64,000 nt of DNA from [Erwinia] mediterraneensis. Lineage in GTDB: Bacteria; Pseudomonadota; Gammaproteobacteria; Enterobacterales; Enterobacteriaceae. The notes beneath the pieces are model-generated. The model saw only the letters and a list, made by a program, of their open reading frames with translations. It did no database searches and had not been told where the DNA came from. A program made the position numbers and the translations under genes. Below, one piece after another: positions 49,929-62,036 of the stretch (positions are counted from its first letter, which is position 1; each line of letters begins with the position of its first letter). The DNA is taken from the NCBI RefSeq assembly GCF_900604315.1, contig NZ_LR026978.1, positions 2,149,615-2,213,614 of the forward strand, given 5' to 3'.

Positions 49929-50862
49929 TCCGCGCGGCTTCTGTGCTGGCGTCGATCGGGCAATCAGTATTGTGGAGCGGGCGCTGGAGATGTATGGCGC
50001 ACCGATCTACGTGCGTCACGAAGTGGTGCATAACCGTTATGTGGTCAACAGCCTGCGCGAGCGTGGGGCGATTTTCATTGAAGAGATCAGCGAAGTGCCT
50101 GATGGTGCGATTCTGATCTTCTCCGCCCATGGTGTGTCACAGGCGGTGCGGGCGGAAGCCAAAGCGCGCAACCTGACCATGCTGTTTGATGCGACCTGTC
50201 CGCTGGTGACGAAAGTCCATATGGAAGTGGCGCGTGCCAGCCGGAAGGGCACCGAAGCGATTCTCATCGGCCATGCGGGTCACCCGGAAGTGGAAGGCAC
50301 TATGGGTCAGTACAATAACCCGGCGGGGGGCATGTATCTGGTCGAGTCGCCGGAGGATGTCTTCAAGCTGCAGGTGAAGGATGAGAATAACCTCTGCTTT
50401 ATGACGCAAACCACATTGTCCGTTGATGACACTTCTGACGTGATCGATGCGCTGCGTCAGCGCTTCCCGAATATTGTCGGACCGCGCAAAGATGACATCT
50501 GTTACGCCACGACTAACCGCCAGGAAGCGGTACGTACCCTGGCGCAGGACGCCGATGTCGTTCTGGTGGTTGGCTCCAAAAATTCTTCTAATTCAAACCG
50601 CCTGGCAGAGCTGGCGCAGCGTGCCGGTAAACTGGCAAAACTTATCGATTCTGCGGATGATATCCAGGAAGAGTGGGTGAAGAATGTCAGCTGTATCGGT
50701 GTTACTGCGGGCGCATCGGCTCCCGATATCCTGGTGCAGCAGGTGGTGCAACGGCTGCGTGAGCTGGGCGGCGAAGCGGCCATTGAGCTGATTGGCCGTG
50801 AAGAGAACATCGTGTTTGAAGTTCCCAAAGAGCTGCGTGTTGAGGTCAGAAACGTTCAATAA
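49909..50862 (+). CDS. ispH: 4-hydroxy-3-methylbut-2-enyl diphosphate reductase IspH
   Basis: A 317-residue iron-sulfur enzyme, the last step of the MEP isoprenoid pathway. The cluster cysteines are C12 ([12 protein letters not shown]), one in [12 protein letters not shown] and one in [15 protein letters not shown] 49909 matches the E. coli start [11 protein letters not shown]; a longer frame to 49777 only runs inside fkpB. Confidence 0.98.
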   Translation: MQILLANPRGFCAGVDRAISIVERALEMYGAPIYVRHEVVHNRYVVNSLRERGAIFIEEISEVPDGAILIFSAHGVSQAVRAEAKARNLTMLFDATCPLVTKVHMEVARASRKGTEAILIGHAGHPEVEGTMGQYNNPAGGMYLVESPEDVFKLQVKDENNLCFMTQTTLSVDDTSDVIDALRQRFPNIVGPRKDDICYATTNRQEAVRTLAQDADVVLVVGSKNSSNSNRLAELAQRAGKLAKLIDSADDIQEEWVKNVSCIGVTAGASAPDILVQQVVQRLRELGGEAAIELIGREENIVFEVPKELRVEVRNVQ

Positions 50863-50891
50863 TCGCAGCTTAACAATGCCAGCGCGCTCTG

Positions 50892-50917
50892 AAAGGTCGA
50901 TTCATTCGGCCTTTTTT
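50892..50917 (+). terminator. ispH terminator
   Basis: AAAGGTCGA / TCGGCCTTT with one G-T wobble, a 5-base loop and a T6 run. It ends the ribF-ispH transcription unit. Confidence 0.8.
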
Positions 50918-51076
50918 ATTGTCTCGTTTTTAATCATTACCAAATGAAATTTGTTTTACTGATAATCGAACGGGGCTGGCATAAAATTCTTATTATCGCT
51001 TTTTAATGGTGGCGAGGCAGGTGGCTGATGGTTAACCTGTTTGCGCTTTTCATGCATGATTTTGCCGCAGGAATGA

Positions 51077-51898
<822 letters not shown>

Positions 51899-51951
51899 GT
51901 GTTGTTAACCATCGTGATGTGGTTATTGCAATCATTAAGTTAATGATTGGC

Positions 51952-51982
51952 AAGGGCGATAATTTTATCGCCCTTTATTTTT
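51952..51982 (+). terminator. dapB terminator
   Basis: A perfect 10-bp stem AAGGGCGATA / TATCGCCCTT with an ATTT loop and a T-rich tail. Confidence 0.9.
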
Positions 51983-52229
51983 AGTGAAAATCAGGGTTTT
52001 GACTGTTTTTTTTATCGGAACGGCTATTTGTTGGTATTTTTCTTGTTTCCCGGCTCTTCGCGAAACAAAATTTGACCATCTGATCATGATTGTTGCCTCC
52101 TGCCGTCAGGTGCCGTATTATTTTAGTTACGCAATCGATTATTTCTCACAGTTATCCTGCTTTTTTGCTGCTTAATTCTGTTAATCACCCTCAGAGCGTT
52201 AAAAAAAACAAAAATATTACCCTTCAGGG

Positions 52230-52258
52230 TAGACAAGGCCCAGGGTGATCATTAGAAT
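52230..52258 (+). promoter_or_regulatory. carAB promoter P1 (pyrimidine/purine-responsive position)
   Basis: TAGACA (52230-52235) and TAGAAT (52253-52258) separated by 17 bases, about 110 bases before carA, matching the place of E. coli P1. Confidence 0.7.
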
Positions 52259-52318
52259 GCGCGCAATTTGCCAAAAATCGACCAGTCAGGCGGTTTTTGC
52301 ATTGATTCAACCGGGCAT

Positions 52319-52357
52319 TATGAATTAATATGCAAATATTATGACTGTTTATTCCCC
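52319..52357 (+). promoter_or_regulatory. Tandem ARG boxes over carAB promoter P2
   Basis: TATGAATTAATATGCAAA (52319-52336) is an ARG-box 18-mer almost identical to the first E. coli carAB box; a weaker second box follows at about 52340-52357. ArgR with arginine should repress the proximal promoter here. Confidence 0.7.
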
Positions 52358-52368
52358 TGGAGGATGTT

Positions 52369-53517
52369 TTGATTAAGTCAGCGCTCTTGGTTCTGGAAGA
52401 CGGAACCCAATTCCACGGTCGGGCCATCGGGGCAACGGGATCGGCAGTGGGGGAGGTCGTTTTCAATACGTCAATGACCGGTTATCAAGAAATCCTCACT
52501 GATCCTTCCTATTCCCGCCAAATCGTTACCCTCACTTATCCCCATATCGGCAATGTCGGCGCTAACGCCACTGATGAAGAATCCCCCCGCATTCACGCTC
52601 AGGCTCTGGTTATTCGCGACCTGCCGCTGATTGCCAGCAACTTCCGTAGCGAAGAGGGATTATCCGCCTATCTGCAACGCAACAATATTGTGGGTATTGC
52701 TGATATCGATACGCGCAAACTGACGCGTCTGCTGCGGGAAAAAGGGGCGCAAAACGGCTGTATCATTGCGGGCGATAATCCGGATGCTGCACTGGCGCTG
52801 CAAAAAGCCCGGGCGTTCCCCGGCCTGAAAGGGATGGATCTGGCGAAAGAAGTGACCATCACCGAGCCTTATATCTGGGTGCAGGGTAGCTGGTCGCTGC
52901 AAACCAACCTGCCGGAACAGAAGAACGCCGATGCGCTGCCTTACCATGTGGTGGCCTACGATTACGGCGTGAAGCGCAATATCCTGCGCATGCTGGTGGA
53001 TCGCGGCTGCCGCCTGACGGTGGTGCCGGCGCAAACCCCGGCGGAAGAGGTGCTGAAAATGAATCCGGACGGGATTTTCCTCTCCAACGGACCCGGCGAC
53101 CCGGAGCCATGCGACTACGCCATTAACGCGATTAAAGCTTTCCTGGAAACAGAAATCCCCGTCTTTGGTATCTGTCTCGGCCACCAGCTGTTAGCGCTGG
53201 CGAGCGGAGCGCAAACTGTGAAGATGAAACTGGGCCATCACGGTGGTAACCACCCGGTGAAAGATATCGATAATGACAAGGTGATGATTACCGCGCAGAA
53301 CCACGGCTTCGCAGTGGATGAGACGAACCTGCCCGCCTGTCTGCGCATCACCCATACCTCTCTGTTTGACCAGACGGTACAGGGCATTCACCGTACGGAT
53401 AAACCCGCTTTCAGCTTCCAGGGCCATCCGGAAGCGAGCCCGGGTCCCCATGATGCGGCGCCGCTGTTCGACCACTTTATCGAACTGATCGATATTTACC
53501 GTTCAAAAGCTAAGTAA
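52369..53517 (+). CDS. carA: Carbamoyl phosphate synthetase small subunit
   Basis: A 382-residue glutamine amidotransferase supplying ammonia to CarB. The start codon is TTG as in E. coli carA, behind a GGAGG site. The catalytic cysteine is in VFGICLGHQ and the catalytic His/Glu pair in [10 protein letters not shown]. Confidence 0.98.
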   Translation: MIKSALLVLEDGTQFHGRAIGATGSAVGEVVFNTSMTGYQEILTDPSYSRQIVTLTYPHIGNVGANATDEESPRIHAQALVIRDLPLIASNFRSEEGLSAYLQRNNIVGIADIDTRKLTRLLREKGAQNGCIIAGDNPDAALALQKARAFPGLKGMDLAKEVTITEPYIWVQGSWSLQTNLPEQKNADALPYHVVAYDYGVKRNILRMLVDRGCRLTVVPAQTPAEEVLKMNPDGIFLSNGPGDPEPCDYAINAIKAFLETEIPVFGICLGHQLLALASGAQTVKMKLGHHGGNHPVKDIDNDKVMITAQNHGFAVDETNLPACLRITHTSLFDQTVQGIHRTDKPAFSFQGHPEASPGPHDAAPLFDHFIELIDIYRSKAK

Positions 53518-53531
53518 TCAGGAGCTTCAAG

Positions 53532-56500
53532 ATGCCAAAACGTACAGATATAAAATCCATCCTGATCCTTGGCGCCGGTCCGATTGTTATCGGCCAGGCC
53601 TGTGAGTTTGACTATTCAGGCGCGCAGGCGTGTAAAGCGCTGCGTGAAGAGGGTTACCGCGTTATCCTGGTGAACTCCAACCCGGCCACCATCATGACCG
53701 ACCCGGAAATGGCCGATGCCACTTACATCGAGCCGATTCACTGGGAAGTGGTACGTAAAATTATTGAGAAAGAACGTCCGGATGCGGTACTGCCTACCAT
53801 GGGCGGCCAGACTGCGCTGAACTGCGCGCTGGAGCTGGAGCGTCAGGGCGTGCTGGAAGAGTTTGGCGTGACCATGATTGGCGCCACGGCAGATGCTATC
53901 GATAAAGCGGAAGACCGTCAGCGCTTCGACAAAGCGATGAAAAGCATCGGGCTGGAGACTGCCCGTTCCGGTATCGCTCACAACATGGAAGAGGCGCTGA
54001 AAGTCGCTGAAGATGTGGGCTTCCCCTGCATTATTCGTCCTTCCTTTACCATGGGTGGTTCCGGCGGCGGCATCGCCTATAACCGCGAAGAGTTTGAAGA
54101 GATTTGTGAACGTGGTCTCGATCTTTCCCCTACCAGTGAACTGCTGATTGATGAGTCGCTGATTGGCTGGAAAGAGTATGAGATGGAAGTGGTGCGTGAC
54201 AAAAACGACAACTGCATCATCGTCTGCTCCATCGAAAACTTTGACGCCATGGGGATTCACACCGGCGACTCCATCACCGTGGCCCCGGCACAGACTCTGA
54301 CCGATAAAGAGTATCAAATCATGCGTAACGCCTCGATGGCGGTACTGCGTGAAATCGGCGTAGAAACCGGCGGTTCTAACGTGCAGTTTGCCGTTAACCC
54401 GAAAAATGGCCGCCTGATCATTATCGAAATGAACCCGCGCGTCTCCCGCTCTTCGGCGCTGGCCTCCAAAGCGACCGGCTTCCCGATCGCCAAAGTGGCG
54501 GCCAAGCTGGCGGTGGGTTATACCCTCGATGAGCTGATGAACGACATTACCGGTGGTCGTACGCCTGCATCCTTTGAGCCTTCTATCGACTATGTCGTCA
54601 CTAAAATCCCGCGCTTTAACTTCGAGAAATTTGCTGGTGCCAATGACCGTCTGACCACGCAGATGAAATCGGTGGGTGAGGTGATGGCGATTGGTCGCAC
54701 GCTGCAGGAATCGATGCAGAAAGCGCTGCGTGGTCTGGAAGTAGGTGCCACCGGCTTCGACCCGAAAGTGAATCTTGACGACGCCGAATCCCTGACCCGT
54801 ATCCGTCGTGAGCTGAAAGATGCTGGCGCAGAACGTATCTGGTACATCGCGGACGCGTTTCGTGCCGGAATGTCAGTGGACGGCGTGTTTAACCTGACCA
54901 ACATTGACCGCTGGTTCCTGGTGCAGATTGAAGAGCTGGTGCGTCTGGAAGAGAAAGTGGCTCAGGAAGGAGTTCAGAGCCTGACCGCGGAGTTCCTGCG
55001 TCAGCTGAAGCGTAAAGGCTTTGCCGATGCGCGTCTGGCAACCCTCGCAGGCGTGGCAGAAAGCGAAATTCGTAAGCTGCGCCATCAGTACAACCTGCAT
55101 CCGGTCTACAAACGCGTCGATACCTGTGCCGCTGAGTTCTCAACCGATACCGCCTACATGTACTCCACTTATGAAGAGGAGTGTGAATCCAATCCGCACC
55201 AGGATCGCGACAAAATCATGGTGCTGGGCGGTGGTCCGAACCGTATCGGCCAGGGTATCGAGTTCGATTACTGCTGCGTCCACGCCGCGCTGGCGCTGCG
55301 TGAAGATGGTTACGAAACCATTATGGTGAACTGTAACCCGGAGACGGTATCAACCGACTACGACACCTCCGACCGCCTCTATTTCGAACCTGTTACGCTG
55401 GAAGATGTGCTGGAAATTGTGCGCATCGAGCAGCCGAAAGGGGTGATTGTGCAATATGGCGGCCAGACGCCGCTGAAACTGGCGCGTGCGCTGGAAGCCG
55501 CAGGCGTGCCGGTGATTGGCACCAGCCCGGATGCTATCGACCGTGCCGAAGACCGTGAGCGTTTCCAGCAGGCGGTTGAGCGCCTGAACCTGAAACAGCC
55601 GGAGAACGCCACCGTTACCACGCTGGAGCAGGCGGTAGAAAAAGCGGCTGCCATTGGTTATCCGCTGGTGGTGCGTCCTTCCTATGTACTGGGCGGTCGC
55701 GCCATGGAAATCGTTTATGACGAAATCGACCTGAAACGCTACTTCCAGACCGCTGTCTCTGTTTCCAACGATGCACCGGTACTGCTGGATCGCTTCCTGG
55801 ACGATGCTATAGAAGTGGATGTGGATGCCATCTGTGACGGCGAGAATGTGCTGATTGGCGGCATCATGGAGCATATCGAGCAGGCTGGCGTTCACTCCGG
55901 TGACTCCGCCTGTTCACTGCCTGCCTATACGCTGAATAAAGAGATTCAGGACGTGATGCGTCACCAGGTGAAGCAGCTCGCCTTTGAACTCGGCGTTCGC
56001 GGCCTGATGAACGTGCAGTTTGCGGTGAAAGATAACGAAGTCTATCTGATTGAGGTAAACCCACGTGCGGCGCGTACCGTACCGTTCGTTTCTAAAGCCA
56101 CCGGCGTTCCGCTGGCTAAAGTGGCCGCCCGCGTGATGGCTGGCAAAACCCTCGCCGAACAGGGTGTGACGGAAGAGGTGATTCCGCCTTACTACTCAGT
56201 GAAAGAGGTGGTGCTGCCGTTCAACAAGTTCCAGGGTGTTGACCCGATCCTCGGGCCAGAAATGCGTTCTACCGGTGAAGTCATGGGCGTCGGCCGCACC
56301 TTCGCTGAAGCCTTTGCCAAAGCGATGCTTGGCGCGCAAAGCAACATGAAGAAAAGCGGCCGCGCGCTGCTTTCGGTACGCGATGGCGACAAGAAACGTA
56401 TTGTTGACCTGGCGGCCAAGCTGCAGAAATTTGGCTTTGAGCTGGATGCGACACATGGTACGGCGGTCGTGCTGGGCGAAGCGGGAATTAATCCTCGTCT

Positions 56501-56756
56501 GGTGAACAAAGTTCATGAGGGGCGTCCGCATATCCAGGATCGCCTGAAGAACGGTGAATATGCCTACATCGTCAATACCACCGCGGGCCGTCAGGCGATT
56601 GAGGACTCACGTCTGATTCGCCGCAGTGCGCTGCAGTATAAAGTGCATTATGACACCACGCTGAACGGGGGCTTTGCCACCACCATGGCGCTGAACGCGG
56701 ATCCTACAGAGCAAGTGATTTCCGTACAGGAAATGCACGCGCAGATCAAAGCGTAA
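53532..56756 (+). CDS. carB: Carbamoyl phosphate synthetase large subunit
   Basis: A 1074-residue enzyme made of two homologous ATP-grasp halves (about 1-400 and 550-930), an oligomerisation domain between them and a C-terminal allosteric domain for UMP, IMP and ornithine. Both halves start with the same [11 protein letters not shown] / [11 protein letters not shown] signature. It makes carbamoyl phosphate for arginine and pyrimidines. Confidence 0.99.
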   Translation: MPKRTDIKSILILGAGPIVIGQACEFDYSGAQACKALREEGYRVILVNSNPATIMTDPEMADATYIEPIHWEVVRKIIEKERPDAVLPTMGGQTALNCALELERQGVLEEFGVTMIGATADAIDKAEDRQRFDKAMKSIGLETARSGIAHNMEEALKVAEDVGFPCIIRPSFTMGGSGGGIAYNREEFEEICERGLDLSPTSELLIDESLIGWKEYEMEVVRDKNDNCIIVCSIENFDAMGIHTGDSITVAPAQTLTDKEYQIMRNASMAVLREIGVETGGSNVQFAVNPKNGRLIIIEMNPRVSRSSALASKATGFPIAKVAAKLAVGYTLDELMNDITGGRTPASFEPSIDYVVTKIPRFNFEKFAGANDRLTTQMKSVGEVMAIGRTLQESMQKALRGLEVGATGFDPKVNLDDAESLTRIRRELKDAGAERIWYIADAFRAGMSVDGVFNLTNIDRWFLVQIEELVRLEEKVAQEGVQSLTAEFLRQLKRKGFADARLATLAGVAESEIRKLRHQYNLHPVYKRVDTCAAEFSTDTAYMYSTYEEECESNPHQDRDKIMVLGGGPNRIGQGIEFDYCCVHAALALREDGYETIMVNCNPETVSTDYDTSDRLYFEPVTLEDVLEIVRIEQPKGVIVQYGGQTPLKLARALEAAGVPVIGTSPDAIDRAEDRERFQQAVERLNLKQPENATVTTLEQAVEKAAAIGYPLVVRPSYVLGGRAMEIVYDEIDLKRYFQTAVSVSNDAPVLLDRFLDDAIEVDVDAICDGENVLIGGIMEHIEQAGVHSGDSACSLPAYTLNKEIQDVMRHQVKQLAFELGVRGLMNVQFAVKDNEVYLIEVNPRAARTVPFVSKATGVPLAKVAARVMAGKTLAEQGVTEEVIPPYYSVKEVVLPFNKFQGVDPILGPEMRSTGEVMGVGRTFAEAFAKAMLGAQSNMKKSGRALLSVRDGDKKRIVDLAAKLQKFGFELDATHGTAVVLGEAGINPRLVNKVHEGRPHIQDRLKNGEYAYIVNTTAGRQAIEDSRLIRRSALQYKVHYDTTLNGGFATTMALNADPTEQVISVQEMHAQIKA

Positions 56757-56771
56757 CCTGTCTGCTGTAAG

Positions 56772-56799
56772 AACGGCCCCTGCGGGGGCCGTTTTTTTT
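56772..56799 (+). terminator. carAB terminator
   Basis: A perfect 9-bp stem AACGGCCCC / GGGGCCGTT with a 4-base loop and T8. Confidence 0.9.
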
Positions 56800-56986
56800 G
56801 CTGCTTATTTATCCGATCTACTGTTTTTGTTACAGCTGATTTACCTTAATTCAAAAAAGTTCCTGTTTTTTTCATGATTATTTAAAAAATAGCACAATTC
56901 TATAAAGCCAGCGCTTCCCGTTAAAACAAGACAGGGTGTAAGATTCCGTGCCTGATTTTCAGGTTTTTCTTATTCAGGATAATAAT

Positions 56987-58129
56987 ATGAACACCTCTTT
57001 GCGCGTGCTTTCACTCTGCTGCGGCGCGGCGCTGATGACAGCGTCATTTGCCAGCCAGGCAGAAGTCACCCTGTTAAAGGCCGATCCGCAAGCGGGCGAT
57101 CCGCTCAGCCGTTTAACTTTCCAGGTCGGCGGCAGTATTCGTCCGCAGGTTAACCATCAGACCGGTGGGAAAGACAGCTCTTACAAACGTGACGGCTTTG
57201 ACGGCGGCACGCGCTTCCGTTTCAGCACTGACTACGCGCTGTTTGATGATGTCAGCTGGATTAACTACTACGAACTGGGTGTTAACATCCCGAAACTGTT
57301 CGACTGGGATCACCATTATGCGGAAAACGCGCATAATACCACCCGTCGTCAGCTCTATACCGGCCTGAAAAGCGCCACCTGGGGCCAGCTGACTTTTGGT
57401 CAGCAGAACAGCGTTTATTATGATGTGGTCGGTGCCAAAACTGATATCTGGGATTACGACATGCTGGGTCAGGCACCGGGCAACGGTATCAACGGTGATT
57501 ACGATGGATCTTACCGTTCACGTCAAATGCTGAAATATAAAAACAGCTTTGGCGATGCCGATGTCTACGCCTCTTACCTGTTTGACGACAACAACTACCT
57601 GCCGGGTGATGGCCTGCGCTATAAGCGTAAGGGCGGCGGCTCGCTGGGTGTGGATTATCACATCACCTCTGATCTGACCCTGGGCGCGGCGTGGAACTAT
57701 ACCCGTGCGACCATGCGTAATCCGGGCAATGGTGAAAGCAAAGATTATAACCAGAATCTGCTCGGTACCGCGCTCAGCTGGAAACCAGGCAACTGGACCT
57801 TCTCGGCAGGCGGCGGCTGGTATCAGAACTTCCTGCTGACCAAAAATCATGACGTTAATGACTACTTCGCGGGTGATGCCTGGGGCGTGGAATACTATGC
57901 CGGTTATAAGTTCCCGATCCAGCAGTACGCGGTGAAGGCGATTCAACCCTACTTCATGGGCGACCGCCTGGAATATGTTAACGGACGTCAGTATCAGCGT
58001 ATCGATAACGGCCTTGGCGTGACCTTGTTCCTCGATTACGGCTTCCGCGTCGATTACGAACATGTCTTTACATCCAGCACAGACAATCAGGGCGACATGA
58101 ACGTTGTGCGCCTGCGCTACGATTTCTGA
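56987..58129 (+). CDS. Outer-membrane porin
   Basis: A 380-residue protein with a signal peptide ending FASQA|EV and a C-terminal phenylalanine after alternating polar/aromatic strands (VVRLRYDF), the outer-membrane assembly signal. Repeating beta-strand pairs suggest a barrel of about 16 strands; LYTGLKSATWGQLTFGQQNSV and DGSYRSRQMLKYKNSFGDADVYASY resemble general trimeric porins. ATG 56987 has an AGGA site 7 bases upstream; a frame from 56948 would extend ahead of the signal peptide. E. coli has no porin at this site. The substrate is unknown. It has its own terminator. Confidence 0.85.
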   Translation: MNTSLRVLSLCCGAALMTASFASQAEVTLLKADPQAGDPLSRLTFQVGGSIRPQVNHQTGGKDSSYKRDGFDGGTRFRFSTDYALFDDVSWINYYELGVNIPKLFDWDHHYAENAHNTTRRQLYTGLKSATWGQLTFGQQNSVYYDVVGAKTDIWDYDMLGQAPGNGINGDYDGSYRSRQMLKYKNSFGDADVYASYLFDDNNYLPGDGLRYKRKGGGSLGVDYHITSDLTLGAAWNYTRATMRNPGNGESKDYNQNLLGTALSWKPGNWTFSAGGGWYQNFLLTKNHDVNDYFAGDAWGVEYYAGYKFPIQQYAVKAIQPYFMGDRLEYVNGRQYQRIDNGLGVTLFLDYGFRVDYEHVFTSSTDNQGDMNVVRLRYDF

Positions 58130-58139
58130 TGTGGCAAAA

Positions 58140-58166
58140 AACGGCTCTTTGCGAGCCGTTTTTTTT
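58140..58166 (+). terminator. Porin gene terminator
   Basis: AACGGCTC / GAGCCGTT with a 5-base loop and T8 tail. Confidence 0.9.
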
Positions 58167-58319
58167 CAGCCTGGCAACAGTGAAGAATCTCTTATGCCAG
58201 CGAGACGGCAGAATCTGGCGATATAGGCCATCCGGCTGGCCTGGTTCTGGTGTAATACTCTGCGCAACAGCCCGAAAACGGCTGCAACAATGCTTTACTT
58301 AAATACCGCTTTATCCCTA

Positions 58320-58348
58320 TCGACGAAAGTTTCACCTTTACGTATGAT
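58320..58348 (+). promoter_or_regulatory. Candidate folA promoter
   Basis: TCGACG (58320-58325) and TATGAT (58343-58348) are separated by 17 bases and lie about 30 bases before the ATG. Confidence 0.55.
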
Positions 58349-58377
58349 GGCGCCAATTTTTCCCCTGTGAGTCTTTT

Positions 58378-58866
58378 ATGATGATAAGTTTGATCGCGGC
58401 ATTGGCAGCGGATCGTATCATTGGTATGGAAAACGCCATGCCATGGAACCTGCCTGCTGATTTGGCGTGGTTTAAGCGTAACACCCTGAATAAGCCGGTT
58501 ATTATGGGGCGTCTGACCTTTGAATCTATTGGTCGTCCGTTGCCGGGTCGCCTGAATATTGTGGTCAGCAGCAAGCCGGGTACGGTGGAAGGCGTCACCT
58601 GGGTCAGCTCACTGGATGAAGCTGTTAAGGCGGCGGGTGAAGTGGAAGAGATCATGGTGATTGGCGGTGGCCGTATTTATGAGCAGATGCTGCCGCGGGC
58701 CGATCGTCTTTATCTCACCCATATAGATGCGGAAGTGGAAGGAGATACGCAGTTCCCCGATTATGAACCCGATGAATGGCAATCCACCTTCAGCGAGTTC
58801 CATGATGCCGATGCGCAGAATTCGCACAGTTACTGTTTCGAAATTCTGGACCGTCGTCGCGCATAA
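58378..58866 (+). CDS. folA: Dihydrofolate reductase
   Basis: A 162-residue enzyme reducing dihydrofolate with NADPH, the trimethoprim target. The catalytic aspartate lies in [11 protein letters not shown] and the NADPH segment is [10 protein letters not shown]. The segment E. coli has as MGRHTWESIG reads [10 protein letters not shown], so H45 and W47 (E. coli numbering) are Leu and Phe. Two consecutive ATG codons make the exact start uncertain (58378 or 58381). Confidence 0.97.
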   Translation: MMISLIAALAADRIIGMENAMPWNLPADLAWFKRNTLNKPVIMGRLTFESIGRPLPGRLNIVVSSKPGTVEGVTWVSSLDEAVKAAGEVEEIMVIGGGRIYEQMLPRADRLYLTHIDAEVEGDTQFPDYEPDEWQSTFSEFHDADAQNSHSYCFEILDRRRA

Positions 58867-58900
58867 GTTATCCGGACGCGGCTGTCCTTGCCTGATTCGT

Positions 58901-58940
58901 CAACGGCTTCCTGTTCCGCAACGGAATAAGGAAGCCGTTG
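58901..58940. terminator. Long hairpin terminator between folA and apaH
   Basis: CAACGGCTTCC and GGAAGCCGTTG form an 11-bp outer stem, with an inner TTCCG/CGGAA stem, followed by GCTTTT. It lies between convergent folA and apaH. Confidence 0.8.
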
Positions 58941-58944
58941 GCTT

Positions 58945-59778
58945 TTACAGTTCCTCCATCGCGCCGGTACGGCTCGAGGTCTGGGTGTAGTAGCGACCGC
59001 TCTCCCAGTGCAGTAACGTCAGATCGCCTCCCCAGCAGCAGCCCGTATCCAGGCCAATAATGCCTTCCGGCGTGCCTTTGCCTTCCAGCGACGCCCAGTG
59101 ACCAAACACAATGGTATAGTCTCGCGCCACCGGACCGGCAATCTGAAACCAGGGCTTCAGCGGCGGCGGGGCAGATTCAGGCGCCTCTTTACAGATCATA
59201 TCGAGCTGACCGTTAGGGAAGCAGTAGCGCATGCGCGTCAGCGCGTTGGTGCTGAAACGCAGCCGCGCCAGGCCCGTCAGTTCCGGCTTCCAGTTGTTTG
59301 GCATATCGCCATACATGGCATTCAGAAACAGCGGATAACTGTCACTGGAGAGCACCGCTTCTACTTCACGCGCGCACTGTTTTGCCGTGGCCAGATCCCA
59401 CTGCGGCGTGATGCCCGCGTGACCCATCACCAGCTTTTTTTCTTCATCCACCTGCAGCAGCGGCTGGCGGCGTAGCCAGTTGATCAGCTCATCGGCATCG
59501 GGCGCTTCCAGCAGATGGGTAAGACGATCTTTGGGTTTGTTGCGGCTGATGCCGGCAAATATCGCCAGCAGATGAAGATCGTGATTACCGAGCACCAGCC
59601 TGACGCTCTCCCCCAACGATTTCACGTAGCGTAGCACTTCCAGTGAGCCTGGCCCGCGCGCCACCAGATCGCCGGTCAGCCAGAGCGTGTCCCGGGCGGG
59701 ATCAAACTGCACCTGCGCCAGCAGAGCACGCAACTCGACATAACAGCCATGGACGTCGCCAATCAGGTATGTACTCAT
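58945..59778 (-). CDS. apaH: Bis(5'-nucleosyl)-tetraphosphatase ApaH
   Basis: A 277-residue metallophosphoesterase hydrolysing Ap4A to ADP and removing Np4 caps from RNA. Motifs [16 protein letters not shown] and GNHDLHL bind the metals. In E. coli apaH follows apaG closely; here a 60-base gap with a terminator-like hairpin separates them. Confidence 0.97.
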   Translation of the reverse strand: MSTYLIGDVHGCYVELRALLAQVQFDPARDTLWLTGDLVARGPGSLEVLRYVKSLGESVRLVLGNHDLHLLAIFAGISRNKPKDRLTHLLEAPDADELINWLRRQPLLQVDEEKKLVMGHAGITPQWDLATAKQCAREVEAVLSSDSYPLFLNAMYGDMPNNWKPELTGLARLRFSTNALTRMRYCFPNGQLDMICKEAPESAPPPLKPWFQIAGPVARDYTIVFGHWASLEGKGTPEGIIGLDTGCCWGGDLTLLHWESGRYYTQTSSRTGAMEEL

Positions 59779-59797
59779 CTGTTTTTTTACCCGGTAT

Positions 59798-59827
59798 AAA
59801 AAACAACAAGCCCGGGCATGCCGGGCT
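59798..59827 (-). terminator. Terminator-like hairpin between apaG and apaH
   Basis: On the minus strand AGCCCGG / CCGGGCT with a 5-base loop is followed by TGTTGTTTTTT. It looks like an intrinsic terminator placed inside what is usually one operon. Confidence 0.7.
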
Positions 59828-59838
59828 GAGTCAGAAAG

Positions 59839-60216
59839 TCAGTGGATATGCGTTTGTACAGCAAGTCGGAACACCGGGATATCAACGTGAAAGGAGTCGC
59901 CATTCTCATCAATCATCACGTAGTGACCCTGCATAGTGCCCATCGGCGTTTCGAGGATCGCTCCGCTGGTATACTGAAATTCGCTGCCGGGCGCAATCAA
60001 CGGCTGTTCGCCTACCACGCCCTCGCCCTGAACTTCGGTTTCCCGACCGTTACCGTTGGTAATCAGCCAGTAGCGCCCCAGGAGCTGCACCGCATGACGT
60101 CCGAGATTGCGAATGGTGATCGTATAAGCGAACACGTAGCGATCCTCTTCCGGGGAAGATTGAGACTCGATATACAGGCTCTGCACCTGAACACACACGC
60201 GGGCCGCTTCACTCAT
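59839..60216 (-). CDS. apaG: ApaG domain protein
   Basis: A 125-residue protein with a fibronectin-III-like fold ([41 protein letters not shown]). It is conserved with apaH and rsmA; a role linked to cobalt/magnesium resistance is reported but the mechanism is unknown. It starts 4 bases after the rsmA stop. Confidence 0.96.
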   Translation of the reverse strand: MSEAARVCVQVQSLYIESQSSPEEDRYVFAYTITIRNLGRHAVQLLGRYWLITNGNGRETEVQGEGVVGEQPLIAPGSEFQYTSGAILETPMGTMQGHYVMIDENGDSFHVDIPVFRLAVQTHIH

Positions 60217-60220
60217 GGAC

Positions 60221-61045
60221 TCAGTTCTCCTGCGATTTACCCTGCTGACTGGCCAGCCAGTTTGCCAGCTGGCAATACTGCATCACCGATACGTTTTCAG
60301 CCCGCAGCGTGGCATCAATGCCCAGTTCATCCAGCACCTCGGCGCTGAACAGATGACCCAGGCTGTTACGCAGCGTTTTACGACGCTTACCGAAAGCTTC
60401 AGTGGTGATGCGGCTCAGAATACGTATATCACTGACCGGATACGGCGGTTGCTCAAAAGGCACCAGGCGCACCACGGCGGAATCGACTTTGGGAGGCGGC
60501 GTAAAGGATTCCGGCGGCACTTCCAGCACCGGGATCACCTGGCAATAGTACTGCGCCATCACGGTCAGTCTGCCGTACGCCTTGCTGCCAGGCCCCGCAA
60601 CCAGACGGTTTACCACCTCTTTTTGCAGCATGAAGTGCATATCCTTGATCGAACCAGTATAGCTGAAAAGATGGAACATCAAGGGCGTCGAGATATTGTA
60701 GGGCAGGTTGCCAAAGACGCGCAGCGGTTGCCCCCGTTCCTGCGCCAGACGGGCAAAATCGAAGGTCATTGCATCCTGCTGGAAGATGGTGAGTTTCGGC
60801 CCAAGGAACGGATGGGTTTGCAGGCGTGCCGCCAGATCGCGGTCGAGTTCCACCACCGTCAGTGTGTCCAGGCGTTCGCCCACCGGCTCGGTGAGCGCGC
60901 CCAGGCCGGGGCCGATTTCCACCAGCGCTTCGCCGCGCTGCGGATGAATAGCGGCGACAATGCTGTCGATAATGTACTGATCGTTCAGGAAGTTCTGCCC
61001 GAAACGTTTACGGGCGTAGTGCCCCTGATGGACGCGATTATTCAT
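60221..61045 (-). CDS. rsmA: 16S rRNA dimethyladenosine transferase RsmA (KsgA)
   Basis: A 274-residue SAM-dependent enzyme that dimethylates A1518 and A1519 of 16S rRNA. The SAM site is [13 protein letters not shown] and NLPYNIS is the catalytic motif. Its start overlaps the pdxA stop by 8 bases. Confidence 0.98.
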   Translation of the reverse strand: MNNRVHQGHYARKRFGQNFLNDQYIIDSIVAAIHPQRGEALVEIGPGLGALTEPVGERLDTLTVVELDRDLAARLQTHPFLGPKLTIFQQDAMTFDFARLAQERGQPLRVFGNLPYNISTPLMFHLFSYTGSIKDMHFMLQKEVVNRLVAGPGSKAYGRLTVMAQYYCQVIPVLEVPPESFTPPPKVDSAVVRLVPFEQPPYPVSDIRILSRITTEAFGKRRKTLRNSLGHLFSAEVLDELGIDATLRAENVSVMQYCQLANWLASQQGKSQEN

Positions 61046-62036
61046 TACTGCTCTTAATCATGGTGATGGCGAGGTTAAGCGCCGTGATAAAGCTGCCCGG
61101 CTCCGCCTGACCCAGACCTGCAAGTTCAAGTGCAGTGCCGTGGTCAACAGAGGTACGGATAAAGGGCAGGCCCAGGGTGATATTCACCGCCCGGCCAAAG
61201 CCCTGATATTTTAATACCGGCAGTCCCTGATCATGATACATCGCCAGTACAGCGTCGGCATTATTCAGGTATTTGGGCTGAAACAGCGTATCGGCCGGCA
61301 GGGGACCGGTGAGCTGAATGCCCTGCTGGCGCAGATGCTCCAGCGCCGGAATGATAGTGTCGATCTCTTCCCGCCCCATATGGCCGCCTTCGCCCGCATG
61401 GGGGTTCAGACCACACACGTAAATATGCGGCTGGGGCAGACCAAATTTCTGTTGCAAATCGCGATGCAGAATGGTCACTACTTCATGCAGGCTTTCCTGC
61501 GTAATAGCTGCAGAGACATCTTTTAACGGCAAATGGGTGGTAGCGAGCGCCACACGCAGGGTTTCCGTCGCCAGCATCATCACGACGCGATCGCCGCCTG
61601 CACGTTCGGCAAAAAACTCCGTGTGGCCGGTAAAGGGAATACCGGCGTCATTAATAACGCCTTTATGCACCGGGCCAGTGACCAGCGCCGCAAACTCACC
61701 GTTCAGGCAGCCATCGCAGGCGCGCGCCAGACTTTCCAGGACGTAATGACTGTTGGCGACGCACAGCTCACCGGCTTTTACCGGCTGCGCGGTTTCCAGT
61801 TCCAGCAGGGTTAAGCTTCCGGCGCGTTGCGGCCGGGCGGCGGCTTCAGGCTGATAGAGTTGCAGCGTCAGCGGCAGGCCCAGCGCGGAGGCACGGTTTT
61901 GCAACACCTCCGCAGAGGCGCAGACCACCAGTTCAACCGGCCAGTCATATTGAGCCAGCTGAACGATAAGGTCGGGACCAATCCCGGCGGGCTCGCCGGG
62001 GGTGATCGCTACACGAAAATTACTGTGCATTGGCAT
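61038..62036 (-). CDS. pdxA: 4-hydroxythreonine-4-phosphate dehydrogenase PdxA
   Basis: A 332-residue enzyme of pyridoxal phosphate synthesis. [13 protein letters not shown] begins the fold; metal-binding histidines are in [21 protein letters not shown] and [12 protein letters not shown]. Start may be ATG 62036 or 62030; both lie within the 3' end of surA, so translation is coupled. Confidence 0.97.
   Translation of the reverse strand: MPMHSNFRVAITPGEPAGIGPDLIVQLAQYDWPVELVVCASAEVLQNRASALGLPLTLQLYQPEAAARPQRAGSLTLLELETAQPVKAGELCVANSHYVLESLARACDGCLNGEFAALVTGPVHKGVINDAGIPFTGHTEFFAERAGGDRVVMMLATETLRVALATTHLPLKDVSAAITQESLHEVVTILHRDLQQKFGLPQPHIYVCGLNPHAGEGGHMGREEIDTIIPALEHLRQQGIQLTGPLPADTLFQPKYLNNADAVLAMYHDQGLPVLKYQGFGRAVNITLGLPFIRTSVDHGTALELAGLGQAEPGSFITALNLAITMIKSSNE

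Larger units (their letters stand above)
51983..52368 (+). other. Control region between dapB and carA
   Basis: AT-rich DNA without a supported gene. It contains the distal carA promoter P1 (52230-52258), and the arginine-controlled region (52319-52357) next to the gene. E. coli carAB has the same two-promoter plan, with PepA, IHF and PurR acting on P1; I could not place those sites with confidence. Confidence 0.65.
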
